64,000 nt of DNA from Fibrobacter succinogenes (GCA_902776765.1 CACYRP010000006.1:1-64000); one strand, 5' to 3'. Shown: positions 13,292 to 22,131, counted from the first letter of the stretch. The notes: a model not told the origin generated them from the letters alone. A program made the numbers and translations.

Positions 13292-16243
13292 TTATCTCAA
13301 TCTTCTCAGGCCGCGGGGCATCGGGACTTCCTTGCCGTCTTCGCCGAGCAAGTAGATGTTGTCGAGGCTGATGTAGCCTTTTCCGCTGTGGCGTGCGCGG
13401 AATGCGAAGTTCTTGATTTTGGTCGGGTCAAGCTGCGGAATCGTTTTGCCCCAGCCTTCTTGCTTCATGTTTTCCCAGATGAGCGTGTCGCGGACCCAGT
13501 TGCCGCGAGTGTTCTTGAGGCGGACCATGAATTCGTCGTAGTCCTCGACTTGGCTAGACATGATTTGCAATTCATGATAGCCTTTGGGATTGTTGTGCGT
13601 TGTGGCATAATCGAAGACGATGCCCACGGACTTTTTGACTTCTTCCGGGACGGCGTAATAAGCGCCGGAGTAGTTTGGCCAACCAAGCTCAGGCGGCTGC
13701 TCGACAATGAAGTCGTGACGGATGTAGCCACCGAGAGGCGGGTTGCCATTGATGATTTTTGCGTCCATGGAAGTGGCGTTGTCGCCGTTTACGACCGGGA
13801 ACCACGATACGTTGTCTAAACCGTTGTCGAAGTTCTGCATGACACTTGTGGTGCGGTAAGCACCACGAATGCGGAACGGAACCTTAAAGGTTGTCTTCTT
13901 TTTGTTCTTGCCGGTAAGCGTAATTTTGAGTTCTTGTGCGCCTTTAATGACTTTGTCTGTGACAGGAACTTGGATGTGGAAACTTTCGATGGATGAATTC
14001 CACTTGCCGTCATCCGGGGTTGCATGAATTGTGAGGCTTTTCTTTTCCCACTTGTCGATTTGAATTTCGGCGCTAGCGAGCTCGCCTCCGTCTTGTACGG
14101 CTGTCATAAAAAGGTCGAGCGTGTCGCCTGCTGCCATCACCTTCTTTTCGAGAGCGATGGCGAGTGCTTCTGGCACATTGTTTGCCTGTGCTGGCGGATT
14201 CATGCGAACGACGACTGTTCCAAATGGCGGAATTTCAATGTCGGTATTTTTGCCTTCGAGACGGCGACCGCTTGGGCCCATTTTGGGGTACGGGTAGGCG
14301 TTTCTCTGGTCGCCAATCCACTTGAATTGTTCAGCGCCAAAGACATCGAATTCGATGCGTGATGCGTTAGATTTTTTCTTTTCGCTTTTGCGGTCGATTT
14401 GTACGATTTGCTTGTTGTCGGTCATGTTCACAAGAAGAACGTTGCAACTTGAGCCTTTGCATATTGCGTATGGCGTGACATCGGCTGTTGTGCTCTTGGC
14501 GGGAACGACGGCGTAGCCGCTTTCAAGGAACCGCTTAAAAGCCATGTAGACGCCGAAATATTCTGCGGTGGGTTCAAGACTTGCCCAACGGTTCCAAGAT
14601 CCATTTTTGACAAGTGCAGACAAACTGATGACGCCCCACGTGTGGTCCGGGCCTTCAAAGATATCGCCGAAAGCGTCCCACGGGAGCGCTTGGAAACGGT
14701 CTCCAAAGCGGATTGCATATTGTGCAAAGATGTTTGCCATGCCGGCCGCTTGCGGATAATCCATCCAAACTTGCGTCCCTTGCACGGACGTGCTAAATTC
14801 CGAGAGGAATACGCGGCGCTTGCCTTCGAGGTATTTGTTCATCCAGGCGTTCAGCGTGTCGGCGTTTTGTGCGACTTCAAGGCTTGCTTTGAGCATGTCT
14901 TTGGCGTTCAAGTTTTCGGGTGCCCAGTACGGATAAGTGTGCAAGTCAACGACATCGAGGTATCGTTTGCCATCGGCTTTTTCGGTTTCACCAACGATGC
15001 GCAAGAATTCTGCCATCCAGTATTTGCCATCATTGAGGCCTGCGCCTTTCTGTAACATTTTGTGCGTGCTGAAAAGCGGGCCGTGCAAGATGATGCTCGG
15101 GTCAACGGCCTTCATAGCGCGGGCGTATTCGATAAAACGTGCTGCGTATTGCCTTGCCGAAAGCGGGCCGGATTCTTCCCATTCGCCATCCAGCTCGTTG
15201 CCGATTTGCCACTGCTTGATGTTGTACTTTTTGACTTTATTGGCGTAGCGAACCCAGGCGGCGGCTTCTTTGGAGGTGCCCGTTCCTGCGTTCACGCAGA
15301 TGACAGCCTGAGCCTTTTGACCATTTACCAGTTTCGGAAGCTGATTGATGTACGTCATGAACTCTTCGAAATGCCACTTGATGTTCGTCCAGTCGGTGCG
15401 CGGTTTGTCGCCGTTGCGGGTGGACATGGCGAAGAACTTGTAATCGTTTCCGGCGAGCAAATCGTCAGAGCCGCTAAAGAGTTTCATTTCGCGGATTTGA
15501 ACGCCTTTGGACGGAAGTTCGGTCGTCTTGAATTTTACGGCAACGTAGCGAGCCTTTGTTGTTGGGAACTTGTATTTGGTCTGGTTGCCCGTAACTTTGA
15601 CTGTGCCCCATCTTTTCAATTTATTTTCTGCATGCTGGTGAACGCCCGGATAATCAGCGTAGTCTTCGGTCCAATACGAAAGGTCAAAAGATTTTGGGCG
15701 GAGGTTGCCCCAGTCGATTGTGATGGAATCGAGGTCTTTCTTTTCGGGGAATTCGATAACGACCCAAGGTGGATCTTTCGGGTCCAAAATTTCGCCCCAC
15801 CACATGGTTTCCATGTTGTTGTCGGCAAGGTGGCTGCGTCGGATGAATCCGTAATTGTCCTTTGTTGTACCGCGATAAATCGTTTCGCCCAAAAATCCCG
15901 GAGCCCAGCTTTCTTCACTTGGAGTCCAGAGGCCGGTGCTGTCGTATTTACCGGCGCCGTTCCAGTGGTAGTCATTGCTAAGGCTCCCATTCGGGAAGCG
16001 GAAAATCGTGTAGCCGCCATCGACGAGGGCTGGCGTCATGTCGTAATAGCGACTGGGCGGATTCCAGATGGCAAGATCGGCGCCCATCATATTCTGCTTG
16101 TTGATGACGATACCCGGGTGGGTGTCGTCAACTTCGATGACATTTTGGGCGGCAAGTGCAGAAGTCGCGGAGAGTGCAGAACATGCTGGTAGTGCGAACG
16201 CTGCTCTGCATAATAAATTTCTGACGCTGGATTTAATGTTCAT
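13292..16243 (-). CDS. Secreted glycoside hydrolase with embedded F5/8C domain and C-terminal CBM
   Basis: The 983-residue protein has a signal peptide to about residue 32. A TIM-barrel hydrolase of clan GH-A type follows, with probable acid/base E350 (WQIGNELDGEW) and probable nucleophile E482 (VFLSEFSTS). The spacing and IGNE motif resemble GH51 or GH44 but I cannot fix the family. Residues about 135-257 (HLADNNMETMWWG, then WVVIEFPEKKDLDSITIDWG) form an F5/8 type C (CBM32-like) domain inserted between the first strand and the rest of the barrel. Residues about 820-970 look like a CBM11-like jelly roll, and the tail is basic (RGLRRLR). It should attack plant cell-wall polysaccharide outside the cell. 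Upstream on the same strand is a barnase-like lipoprotein. Confidence 0.75.
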   Translation of the reverse strand: MNIKSSVRNLLCRAAFALPACSALSATSALAAQNVIEVDDTHPGIVINKQNMMGADLAIWNPPSRYYDMTPALVDGGYTIFRFPNGSLSNDYHWNGAGKYDSTGLWTPSEESWAPGFLGETIYRGTTKDNYGFIRRSHLADNNMETMWWGEILDPKDPPWVVIEFPEKKDLDSITIDWGNLRPKSFDLSYWTEDYADYPGVHQHAENKLKRWGTVKVTGNQTKYKFPTTKARYVAVKFKTTELPSKGVQIREMKLFSGSDDLLAGNDYKFFAMSTRNGDKPRTDWTNIKWHFEEFMTYINQLPKLVNGQKAQAVICVNAGTGTSKEAAAWVRYANKVKKYNIKQWQIGNELDGEWEESGPLSARQYAARFIEYARAMKAVDPSIILHGPLFSTHKMLQKGAGLNDGKYWMAEFLRIVGETEKADGKRYLDVVDLHTYPYWAPENLNAKDMLKASLEVAQNADTLNAWMNKYLEGKRRVFLSEFSTSVQGTQVWMDYPQAAGMANIFAQYAIRFGDRFQALPWDAFGDIFEGPDHTWGVISLSALVKNGSWNRWASLEPTAEYFGVYMAFKRFLESGYAVVPAKSTTADVTPYAICKGSSCNVLLVNMTDNKQIVQIDRKSEKKKSNASRIEFDVFGAEQFKWIGDQRNAYPYPKMGPSGRRLEGKNTDIEIPPFGTVVVRMNPPAQANNVPEALAIALEKKVMAAGDTLDLFMTAVQDGGELASAEIQIDKWEKKSLTIHATPDDGKWNSSIESFHIQVPVTDKVIKGAQELKITLTGKNKKKTTFKVPFRIRGAYRTTSVMQNFDNGLDNVSWFPVVNGDNATSMDAKIINGNPPLGGYIRHDFIVEQPPELGWPNYSGAYYAVPEEVKKSVGIVFDYATTHNNPKGYHELQIMSSQVEDYDEFMVRLKNTRGNWVRDTLIWENMKQEGWGKTIPQLDPTKIKNFAFRARHSGKGYISLDNIYLLGEDGKEVPMPRGLRRLR

Positions 16244-16279
16244 AGTTGCCTCTTAAATGGGGTCGGGGCTTTTTAAAAT

Positions 16280-17050
16280 TTAACGGATTTCAAGTCTGTT
16301 AAAAGTTTCGTAATGGTCTGCGGTATAGTAAATAATACAATCGCTTTGATAAACGAGTCGCTTGGTGCCGCGGTTCTTGGCGGAGTATTCGACATCGGCT
16401 TCGTGGTAAGAACCTTCTGGCAAAGTTGCATGATAATTGCTTGCGTTCGAGGCGTAATTGTTGAATTTGTCGCCGCCAATCATCACGCCGATGGTTGTCC
16501 ACGGGTTGAAATTCCACTTTTCGAAAGTCTTGCCCGTTTGGGATTCGTAAAGGTTTTGTCCTTCGTTCTTGCTCACGTAATTGCTTGGCAATTTGTCGAA
16601 CTTGCACAAGTATGCGGCAACGGAATCGCGTGTGGTGTACTTGCCCGATTCTTGAACTGCTTCGTAGATACTTTTGACTTCGACCGAAGAAGAACTCGCT
16701 ACGCTACTAGACGAGATTGCTTTTGTACTGGAAGAACTTTTGGCTTGGCTGCTTGATGAAGATTCATTACTGCTAGAAGAAATTTTTCCGGCACTGCTTG
16801 ATGATGTTGCTTTGGAGCTAGAGGATTTTTCTGTAAAACTACTGGATGATATTTTTACGCTTGACGAACTTTGGGCTGTACTGCTTGATGAAATCTTCTT
16901 GGTGCTGGAAGAACTTGAAACAGGGCTGCATGAAGAGGAAGAGATTTCTTCATATTCATCGTTGTCGGCGGGGGCCGAAACGGAGCAGGCGACCGTGGAA
17001 ATGGAAATGGCGGTGACGAAAAATAATGTGAGGATTTTTTTGATTTTCAT
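16280..17050 (-). CDS. Lipoprotein-anchored barnase-type ribonuclease
   Basis: The 256-residue protein has signal peptide and lipobox TVAC (Cys22), a poly-serine linker (residues 36-123) with short KKIS/AQS interruptions, then a domain (128-256) aligning with barnase: VAAYLCKFDKLPSNYVSK, IGGDKFNN, YHEADVEY, KRLVYQSD, TADHYETF. Barnase catalytic residues Lys27, Glu73, Arg83, Arg87 and His102 correspond to Lys153, Glu217, Arg227, Arg231 and His246; Arg59 is not conserved, and the loop there is longer. Two extra cysteines (149, 238) could form a disulfide. It probably cleaves RNA at the cell surface, for nutrient use or competition. No barstar-like inhibitor is visible in the window. Confidence 0.8.
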   Translation of the reverse strand: MKIKKILTLFFVTAISISTVACSVSAPADNDEYEEISSSSCSPVSSSSSTKKISSSSTAQSSSSVKISSSSFTEKSSSSKATSSSSAGKISSSSNESSSSSQAKSSSSTKAISSSSVASSSSVEVKSIYEAVQESGKYTTRDSVAAYLCKFDKLPSNYVSKNEGQNLYESQTGKTFEKWNFNPWTTIGVMIGGDKFNNYASNASNYHATLPEGSYHEADVEYSAKNRGTKRLVYQSDCIIYYTADHYETFNRLEIR

Positions 17051-17109
17051 GTTTTAAAATGTACTAAAAGCGTTTTGGCAACACGGACTTTTGCACTCGT
17101 TGTATGGCT

Positions 17110-18138
17110 TTAAGGCCTAATTCTAATGTTTGTTCGGCGAGTTAGGACTTTTTTGTTGACGATGTACAATGCGTATGCCGCAAAAAATGAAATGAGCATG
17201 GTCAAAATATTCGAAGAATCCTTATCCAAAAAATCTATAAAATCAAAAAATAATTTGTATATAAATATGTGGCACAAATACAATTCCAAAGACATTAACC
17301 CAAAGACTGTGAAAATTTTATCGACTGTTTTGTATTTGTCAAAAAATTTCGCAAGAAGAATGCACAGAACAGGGGTGATGATAATGTAAGGAAGGTATGC
17401 TAGTGAACAGGTTTGCAAAGCGTAAAAAAGAAACGTTTGGAAAAAGACTAAAGCAACTGATGCGATAATTGCGGCTGACAATCCGATTACTTTAAGCCTT
17501 TTGGTGAGCTTAATATTGCATCCGTCTTTTGCCCAGTGACCAAAAATAGCGCCTATGAAAAATATGGGAATCCTTGCGTAAGTGAGGATGATGAATCCCC
17601 CGTAGTTCTTGTTGTTGTAACATAAAATACAGGTTAAGGCATAGATTAACATTAAAGAAAAACCTGCTCCGATAAAATGGAAGGATGCCTTAATTCCGTA
17701 TTTTTTGAATAGTTTAAAGTAAATAGGGTAAATGGCGTACAAAAATAAAATGCAAGAAATAAACCAAGATTCGTCACGATACCCAATCCAATAGCCTAGT
17801 GTTGTCGCTTTGCATACCAATAAGTAAAAGGCTCTAGCGCTAAAATCCATTTGCGCTAAAAAGACAAAGCCTATTACCACCCAATATTCTGGAACGATAC
17901 GGAAAAAGCGACTTCGATAATATTTTTTTATCTCAAAATTTTTTCGGGACATGGAAAAATACAAACCAAATCCTGACAGAAACAAAAAGATATCCACGCC
18001 GCCATAACCGACAGACCTGATAAAATCAATGACGGCCAAATCTGTTGGAACTCGCAAATGAAACAGCATAATCCATAAGATGGCAAAGCCCATTATGGCA
18101 CTTCTGTGTTTTGAAATTAATTGGAGTATGTCGTTCAC
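17110..18138 (-). CDS. Acyltransferase-3 family membrane protein
   Basis: The 342-residue protein has about ten transmembrane helices. The family signature is near the N-terminus: HRSAIMGFAILWIMLFHL (His and Arg of the active-site region) and GYGGVDIFLFLSGFGLYFSM, followed by KYYRSRFFRIVPEYW. Such proteins O-acetylate surface polysaccharides or lipids. It uses a GTG start with no Shine-Dalgarno; TATATT lies six bases upstream, suggesting a leaderless mRNA. The gene is much more AT-rich than its neighbours, so recent acquisition is possible. Confidence 0.85.
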   Translation of the reverse strand: MNDILQLISKHRSAIMGFAILWIMLFHLRVPTDLAVIDFIRSVGYGGVDIFLFLSGFGLYFSMSRKNFEIKKYYRSRFFRIVPEYWVVIGFVFLAQMDFSARAFYLLVCKATTLGYWIGYRDESWFISCILFLYAIYPIYFKLFKKYGIKASFHFIGAGFSLMLIYALTCILCYNNKNYGGFIILTYARIPIFFIGAIFGHWAKDGCNIKLTKRLKVIGLSAAIIASVALVFFQTFLFYALQTCSLAYLPYIIITPVLCILLAKFFDKYKTVDKIFTVFGLMSLELYLCHIFIYKLFFDFIDFLDKDSSNILTMLISFFAAYALYIVNKKVLTRRTNIRIRP

Positions 18139-18245
18139 ATTATTAATATACTCGTTTTTATGAAATAGAGGTGATGGCCCCTTTATGAAAATTGTAAATA
18201 ATCTATATTCATGGTATGTTTAACGACCGTCAAGTAGGTAATCAG

Positions 18246-18491
18246 ATGGACGAAGTTTTCCAGACTAAAGGTACGTGCGCCACGACGATTCAATTCACCC
18301 GCGATGGCGACAAAATCCGCAATATTCGTTTTACGGGTGGCTGCAACGGAAACCTCAAGGCCATTGCAAAACTTTGCGAAGGCATGACTGCCGAAGACAT
18401 TGCCGCTAAATTGCTTGGCAACACATGCGGTGGAAAGCCGACATCTTGTGCGGACCAACTCGCCAAAGCTGTGCTTGGGCGTGAACCGTAA
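18246..18491 (+). CDS. TSCPD-domain protein (TIGR03905-type)
   Basis: An 81-residue protein: MDEVFQTKGTCATTIQFTRD, GGCNGNLKAIAKLCEGM, then CGGKPTSCADQLAKAVL. The four conserved cysteines and the TSC(P/A)D motif match the small TSCPD family, a domain also found at the C-terminus of some ribonucleotide reductases, where it may bind metal. I chose the ATG at 18246 because it gives the family's usual length. A start at 18216 is possible, since TATATT lies six bases before it. Role unknown. Confidence 0.8.
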   Translation: MDEVFQTKGTCATTIQFTRDGDKIRNIRFTGGCNGNLKAIAKLCEGMTAEDIAAKLLGNTCGGKPTSCADQLAKAVLGREP

Positions 18492-18521
18492 AAAACAACA
18501 GTAAGGTCTTAAAAAAGCCGC

Positions 18522-18566
18522 CCCCGGCATCCTGCAACTAGTGCGGGATTGGCTCAAGCCGGGGTG
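18522..18566. repeat. Palindromic intergenic element
   Basis: CCCGGC and GCCGGG close a hairpin whose inner arms are ATCCTGCA and TGCGGGAT around ACTAG. It sits between TSCPD and vsr and resembles other palindromic intergenic elements of the window. There is no T tract, so it is not called a terminator. Confidence 0.5.
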
Positions 18567-18577
18567 ACGAATGCAAA

Positions 18578-19018
18578 ATGAAACGCCGGCGCAAGAAACG
18601 TTCTCCGATGAGCCGCTCGCAGATGATGCAGGCGGTCCATTCCGAGGATACAAAGCCGGAAATTTTGGTACGCCGCTCACTTTTCAAGGCCGGATTCCGC
18701 TACAAATTGCATCGGCATGATTTGCCGGGATCGCCCGATTTGTTTATCCTGAAATATGGCGTGGTTGTCTTTGTGAACGGTTGTTTTTGGCACCAGCATG
18801 GCTGCAAATTTACGAGCCGCCCCAAGAGTAATCCTGAATTTTGGAACGCAAAATTTGACAATAATATTGTACGTGATATCAAGACGAACTGGGAACTTTC
18901 GTTACAAGGCTTTCGCGTGGCGACCGTTTGGGAATGTTCTATCAAGTACGATTTCGAACGTACTATCGAACGGCTTAAAGCGTTTATTGTTAGCGACGAA
19001 GAAACTATTGAGATTTAG
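18578..19018 (+). CDS. vsr: Very-short-patch repair endonuclease
   Basis: The 146-residue protein matches Vsr throughout: RSQMMQAVHSEDTKPEILVR, HDLPGSPDLFILKYGVVVFVNGCFWH, then FWNAKFDNNIVRDIKTNWEL and VATVWECS. The catalytic Asp (PGSPD), the zinc-binding His/Cys cluster (GCFWHQHGC) and the RD pair are present. Vsr nicks T:G mismatches that arise when 5-methylcytosine deaminates. Such genes normally adjoin a cytosine-5 methyltransferase; none is present here. A second in-frame ATG lies at 18608. Confidence 0.9.
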   Translation: MKRRRKKRSPMSRSQMMQAVHSEDTKPEILVRRSLFKAGFRYKLHRHDLPGSPDLFILKYGVVVFVNGCFWHQHGCKFTSRPKSNPEFWNAKFDNNIVRDIKTNWELSLQGFRVATVWECSIKYDFERTIERLKAFIVSDEETIEI

Positions 19019-19079
19019 ACCTGCATTGATGAATTAAAAAAAATTATTTTTATTCCAAAAAAAGTAGTTGAGGAATTAT

Positions 19080-19535
19080 ATGCAAATAAGTTACACCGAA
19101 TGGGTATGTCCTGAATGTAAAACAAAAAATCGTGAATCCTGTAACACTTGGATGTACGGTAGTCCGATTCGCGAGTGCAAGGCCTGCCGTAGTGAATACC
19201 TAGATAGGCGCTGGCGTGAGGTGGCTATTGACGGCTTTGATCCGCGAAGCAACAATGCTAAAATCTATGTGAAGGGGACTCTGTTCCTTTTGGCGCTTGC
19301 TCTTGTTTGCGGCGTGCTGACTTATTTCCAGTACAATGGCGGACATTACTCCATGAAGGTTGTTATTGCAGGAGTGGCGAGCGCTTTGGGTGCCATTGCC
19401 TGTGGAATCAATGCTTTGCGTATCAAGCTCGGATTCCAGAACAAGGACAACGACAAGTACATGGCAGAATCCAAGGCCCGCCTGAGCGACCCGCAGTATG
19501 TCGAAAAATTGCGGAAGTACGGATACAAGGTTTAG
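19080..19535 (+). CDS. Zinc-ribbon membrane protein
   Basis: The 151-residue protein starts at the ATG after GAGG. The N-terminus has two Cys pairs (WVCPECKTKN and IRECKACRSEY), a zinc ribbon. Two transmembrane helices follow (GTLFLLALALVCGVLTYFQ and VVIAGVASALGAIACGI) and a charged tail. Unknown role, possibly a membrane-associated redox or metal sensor. Confidence 0.65.
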   Translation: MQISYTEWVCPECKTKNRESCNTWMYGSPIRECKACRSEYLDRRWREVAIDGFDPRSNNAKIYVKGTLFLLALALVCGVLTYFQYNGGHYSMKVVIAGVASALGAIACGINALRIKLGFQNKDNDKYMAESKARLSDPQYVEKLRKYGYKV

Positions 19536-19571
19536 CTCTAGGCTCATGTAATTAACGCAAGGCTTACACAC

Positions 19572-20507
19572 ATGCGCTTTCTTGAAAAGATTAGTGAATT
19601 CGTTGGCAAGTGGATGGCTGTTGTCGTGCTCGTGATTGCAGCGCTTTCGCTGTTTGTCCCGAAATCAACGCTCTGGATTGAACTTGGTTGGGTGAATTAC
19701 CTTTTGATGGTCGTGATGTTCGGCATGGGGCTTACGCTTAAGCTCAGCGACTTTGCACTGGTGTTCATGCGTCCGAAAGAAATTACGATTGGGTGCGCGG
19801 CGCAGTTCATCGTGATGCCGGCACTCGCATTTTTACTTTCCAAGATTTTCGGGCTCGACGCCGCGCTGATGGCGGGTGTGGTTCTCGTGGGCACGTGCCC
19901 GGGAGGTACTTCGAGTAACGTTATCACTTACCTTTCGAAAGGCGATGTGGCACTCTCTGTCGGCATGACTAGCGTGAATACATTGCTCGCTCCCGTGTTG
20001 ACGCCTGCGATTACGTACTTGCTCTTGCGCACTACCGTGAACGTTGATGTGATGGCCATGTTCCTTTCCATCGTAAAAGTCGTCATCGTGCCGATTGCGC
20101 TGGGGTTTGTCATCAACAAGTTCTTTGGCAAATGGACGGCGCGAGCAGTCAAAGTCTTGCCGCTCGTTTCGGTGATTGCTATTGCAATGATTGTGGCTGC
20201 GGTCGTCTCGCACAATGCTGCGAAAATTCTTTCGACCGGCGCAATCGTGTTCGCTGTGGTGATTCTCCACAACCTGCTCGGCTACGGCTGCGGATTCGGC
20301 CTCGGAAAGTTGCTGAAATTTTCGACGTCCAAGACGAAAGCTCTTTCCATCGAAATTGGCATGCAAAATTCCGGGATCGCCACAAGCCTTGCTGCAACAG
20401 CGTTCTCGGGCCTTGCTATGGCGACCGTGCCCGGCGCCATATTCTCCGTATGGCATAATATTTCCGGCGCAATTCTTGCGAACGTTTACCGCCGTTGGGG
20501 CAAGTAG
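19572..20507 (+). CDS. Bile acid:sodium symporter (BASS) family transporter
   Basis: The 311-residue protein has about nine to ten helices. Family features are LMVVMFGMGLTLKLSDF, GVVLVGTCPGGTSSNVITYLSKGDVALS (the sodium-site region) and IEIGMQNSGIATSLA. BASS transporters move organic anions with sodium; bacterial substrates vary (bile acids, pantoate, keto acids). It is 36 bp after the zinc-ribbon gene. A weak hairpin at 20539-20562 follows. Confidence 0.88.
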   Translation: MRFLEKISEFVGKWMAVVVLVIAALSLFVPKSTLWIELGWVNYLLMVVMFGMGLTLKLSDFALVFMRPKEITIGCAAQFIVMPALAFLLSKIFGLDAALMAGVVLVGTCPGGTSSNVITYLSKGDVALSVGMTSVNTLLAPVLTPAITYLLLRTTVNVDVMAMFLSIVKVVIVPIALGFVINKFFGKWTARAVKVLPLVSVIAIAMIVAAVVSHNAAKILSTGAIVFAVVILHNLLGYGCGFGLGKLLKFSTSKTKALSIEIGMQNSGIATSLAATAFSGLAMATVPGAIFSVWHNISGAILANVYRRWGK

Positions 20508-20611
20508 TACCGTTTAGCACCGTAGCGAGTCTCGTGTAATGCCTGTGGATATTTTCCGCAGGCTATTTTCAAGAAATCGCGTGAACGTTTATTGCAGTAA
20601 TGAAATGCGCA

Positions 20612-21103
20612 CTAATCGCGTCCGTAAAAAAGCTGCGTGTTGCGATGCCATGCTACTTTGCGATAAACCGGCTCCAACAGCGAATCATTTTCGTTCAAAA
20701 AGAATGTGTGTTTTTTAGTGCACATCGATGATAGCTGGATGCAATAACGAGCGGTCGCTTCTGTGTGATGCTTTCTGTGGAAGCATGAAAGCATCAGCAA
20801 GTGGTCGTTCTTCATCGCTTTTTCAACGGCGCCACGATAAATGCGGGGGAGGCTGCACCCGCGAATCCAAACCGCAAATGCCCCATTCGCAAGCGCGATA
20901 TCTAAAATGCGACGCTCCGCATCCGAATGGAACGTGCCCACAAGGCACTGGTGGAACCGCCCTGCTTCTGTGGCCCATTGCTCCAAGCGGTAGTCGTTCG
21001 CATCAAAATCTCTCGACGCGAAAACACCGATTTTCGTTTCTGGCCCATACCACAATCGCATGGACCCCTCTGTGTTGATTCCGATAAGTTTGATTCTGTT
21101 CAT
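20612..21103 (-). CDS. SLOG/DprA-like protein of unknown function
   Basis: The 163-residue protein starts MNRIKLIGINTEGSMRLWYG, then IGVFASRDFDANDYRLEQWA, CLVGTFHSDAERRILDIALA and FAVWIRGCSLP. The strand-loop pattern (FASR, VGTFHS) recalls the Rossmann-like SLOG/DprA fold that binds nucleotides or DNA; this is inference from memory. AAGGAGAGG precedes the ATG. A complete rho-independent terminator (21122-21156) lies between its promoter and its Shine-Dalgarno, so expression is probably controlled by attenuation. Confidence 0.55.
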   Translation of the reverse strand: MNRIKLIGINTEGSMRLWYGPETKIGVFASRDFDANDYRLEQWATEAGRFHQCLVGTFHSDAERRILDIALANGAFAVWIRGCSLPRIYRGAVEKAMKNDHLLMLSCFHRKHHTEATARYCIQLSSMCTKKHTFFLNENDSLLEPVYRKVAWHRNTQLFYGRD

Positions 21104-21121
21104 TTTCCTCTCCTTAAGACG

Positions 21122-21156
21122 AAAAAAGATCGCCCCGCTTGCGCGGACTGCGATCT
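21122..21156 (-). promoter_or_regulatory. Leader terminator (candidate attenuator or sRNA end)
   Basis: AGATCGC and GCGATCT close a 7-bp stem with an inner CCGC/GCGG region, followed on the minus strand by TTTTTT. It is only a few bases before the Shine-Dalgarno of the SLOG-like gene and downstream of its promoter. A second small hairpin CACCAGAAAAGGTG lies just upstream. Confidence 0.6.
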
Positions 21157-21186
21157 AATAACATCACCTTTTCTGGTGCTGGGTGA

Positions 21187-21215
21187 AATATACAATTAAA
21201 ATTTGAGAAAAACAA
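21187..21215 (-). promoter_or_regulatory. Promoter of the SLOG-like gene leader
   Basis: On the minus strand a -35 TTGTTT (21215-21210), 17-bp spacer and -10 TATATT (21192-21187). It would start a transcript about 60 nt before the leader terminator. Confidence 0.5.
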
Positions 21216-21297
21216 GCGTTACAAATTATGGGTAAAACAGCGAACGAATTTGTGAAACCTCTTACGCATGCTGTTTGACTTTTATATGTTGTGCAAT

Positions 21298-22131
21298 ATG
21301 ACGTTCAAATTTGCTTTGAAAATTGCATTACCTATTTTGCTTGTTTTAGTTGCAGGAACACTTTTCTTTCTGTACTATAGTAATCGTATTCCTGAAAACG
21401 CTTTGGTGTATTATCGTATTAAAAATCACAAGGGTGAAATTTCAGTATGGCGAGCTTCTAACTGCGAGATCAAAGGGGATGAATTTCACTGTCATGCAGA
21501 ACTGTGTCCTGACGATGAATTAAGAGGTTCTCCGCTTCCGCGGAAATATAAACCGGACACAAATACGTATCAAGATACGGCCTACATAAATTTAAATTTT
21601 GGTCTATTCAAGAAAACGAGTTATATCCCTCGTCCTGTATATGCAAAATTTGACACCGCTTATTTTAAAAATCAATTTGCCTCGGTCAAGGAAACATTCC
21701 CTTGTTCTCATTCAAAAACATTCTCGTCTCCTTACGAGTTGACGGCTATTGATTTGCCTAGTGGAGTGGCTTTCTATGATACAAAAAAGAAAAAAGATTC
21801 CCCAAAAACGGCAAAGTCAAAAGAAAAAATCGAGCGCAAAGATTCTTTAAGTTCGAATCTCAAAACGGTGTCGACAATACATTCCGTTTCTATTTCTTGT
21901 TCTGATTTTTTGGGGCGTGCGATTCCGCACTATAAATGTTATTGCGATAATTATCCAACTTATTGCGGGAATCCTAAATACACAAATATGCCTGCACCTC
22001 CAGAATCTCATTTTTATGCGATGGACGTTTTGTCTTTGAAGGATAGCTCGTTCACTTGGAAATTAATATACAAGACTCCGTACAGCGAAGCCGATACGCT
22101 GGAAATTACAACGGCTGTCAAAAGAGAGTGA
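21298..22131 (+). CDS. Membrane-anchored protein of unknown function
   Basis: About 277 residues from MTFKFALKIALPILLVLVAG, a single N-terminal membrane anchor. An upstream ATG at 21268 is possible and neither has a Shine-Dalgarno. The extracytoplasmic part has several Cys (NCEIKGDEFHCHAELC; HYKCYCDNYPTYCGN) that may form disulfides, and a Lys/Asp/Ser-rich middle. No family recognised. The next gene starts 7 bp later. Confidence 0.6.
   Translation: MTFKFALKIALPILLVLVAGTLFFLYYSNRIPENALVYYRIKNHKGEISVWRASNCEIKGDEFHCHAELCPDDELRGSPLPRKYKPDTNTYQDTAYINLNFGLFKKTSYIPRPVYAKFDTAYFKNQFASVKETFPCSHSKTFSSPYELTAIDLPSGVAFYDTKKKKDSPKTAKSKEKIERKDSLSSNLKTVSTIHSVSISCSDFLGRAIPHYKCYCDNYPTYCGNPKYTNMPAPPESHFYAMDVLSLKDSSFTWKLIYKTPYSEADTLEITTAVKRE

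Noticed and set aside
17110-18138. Genomic island around the acyltransferase
   Set aside because: Only this one gene is unusually AT-rich. There is no integrase, attachment repeat or tRNA boundary.
18522-18566. Terminator after the TSCPD gene
   Set aside because: The hairpin has no T tract and resembles the dispersed palindromic repeats instead.
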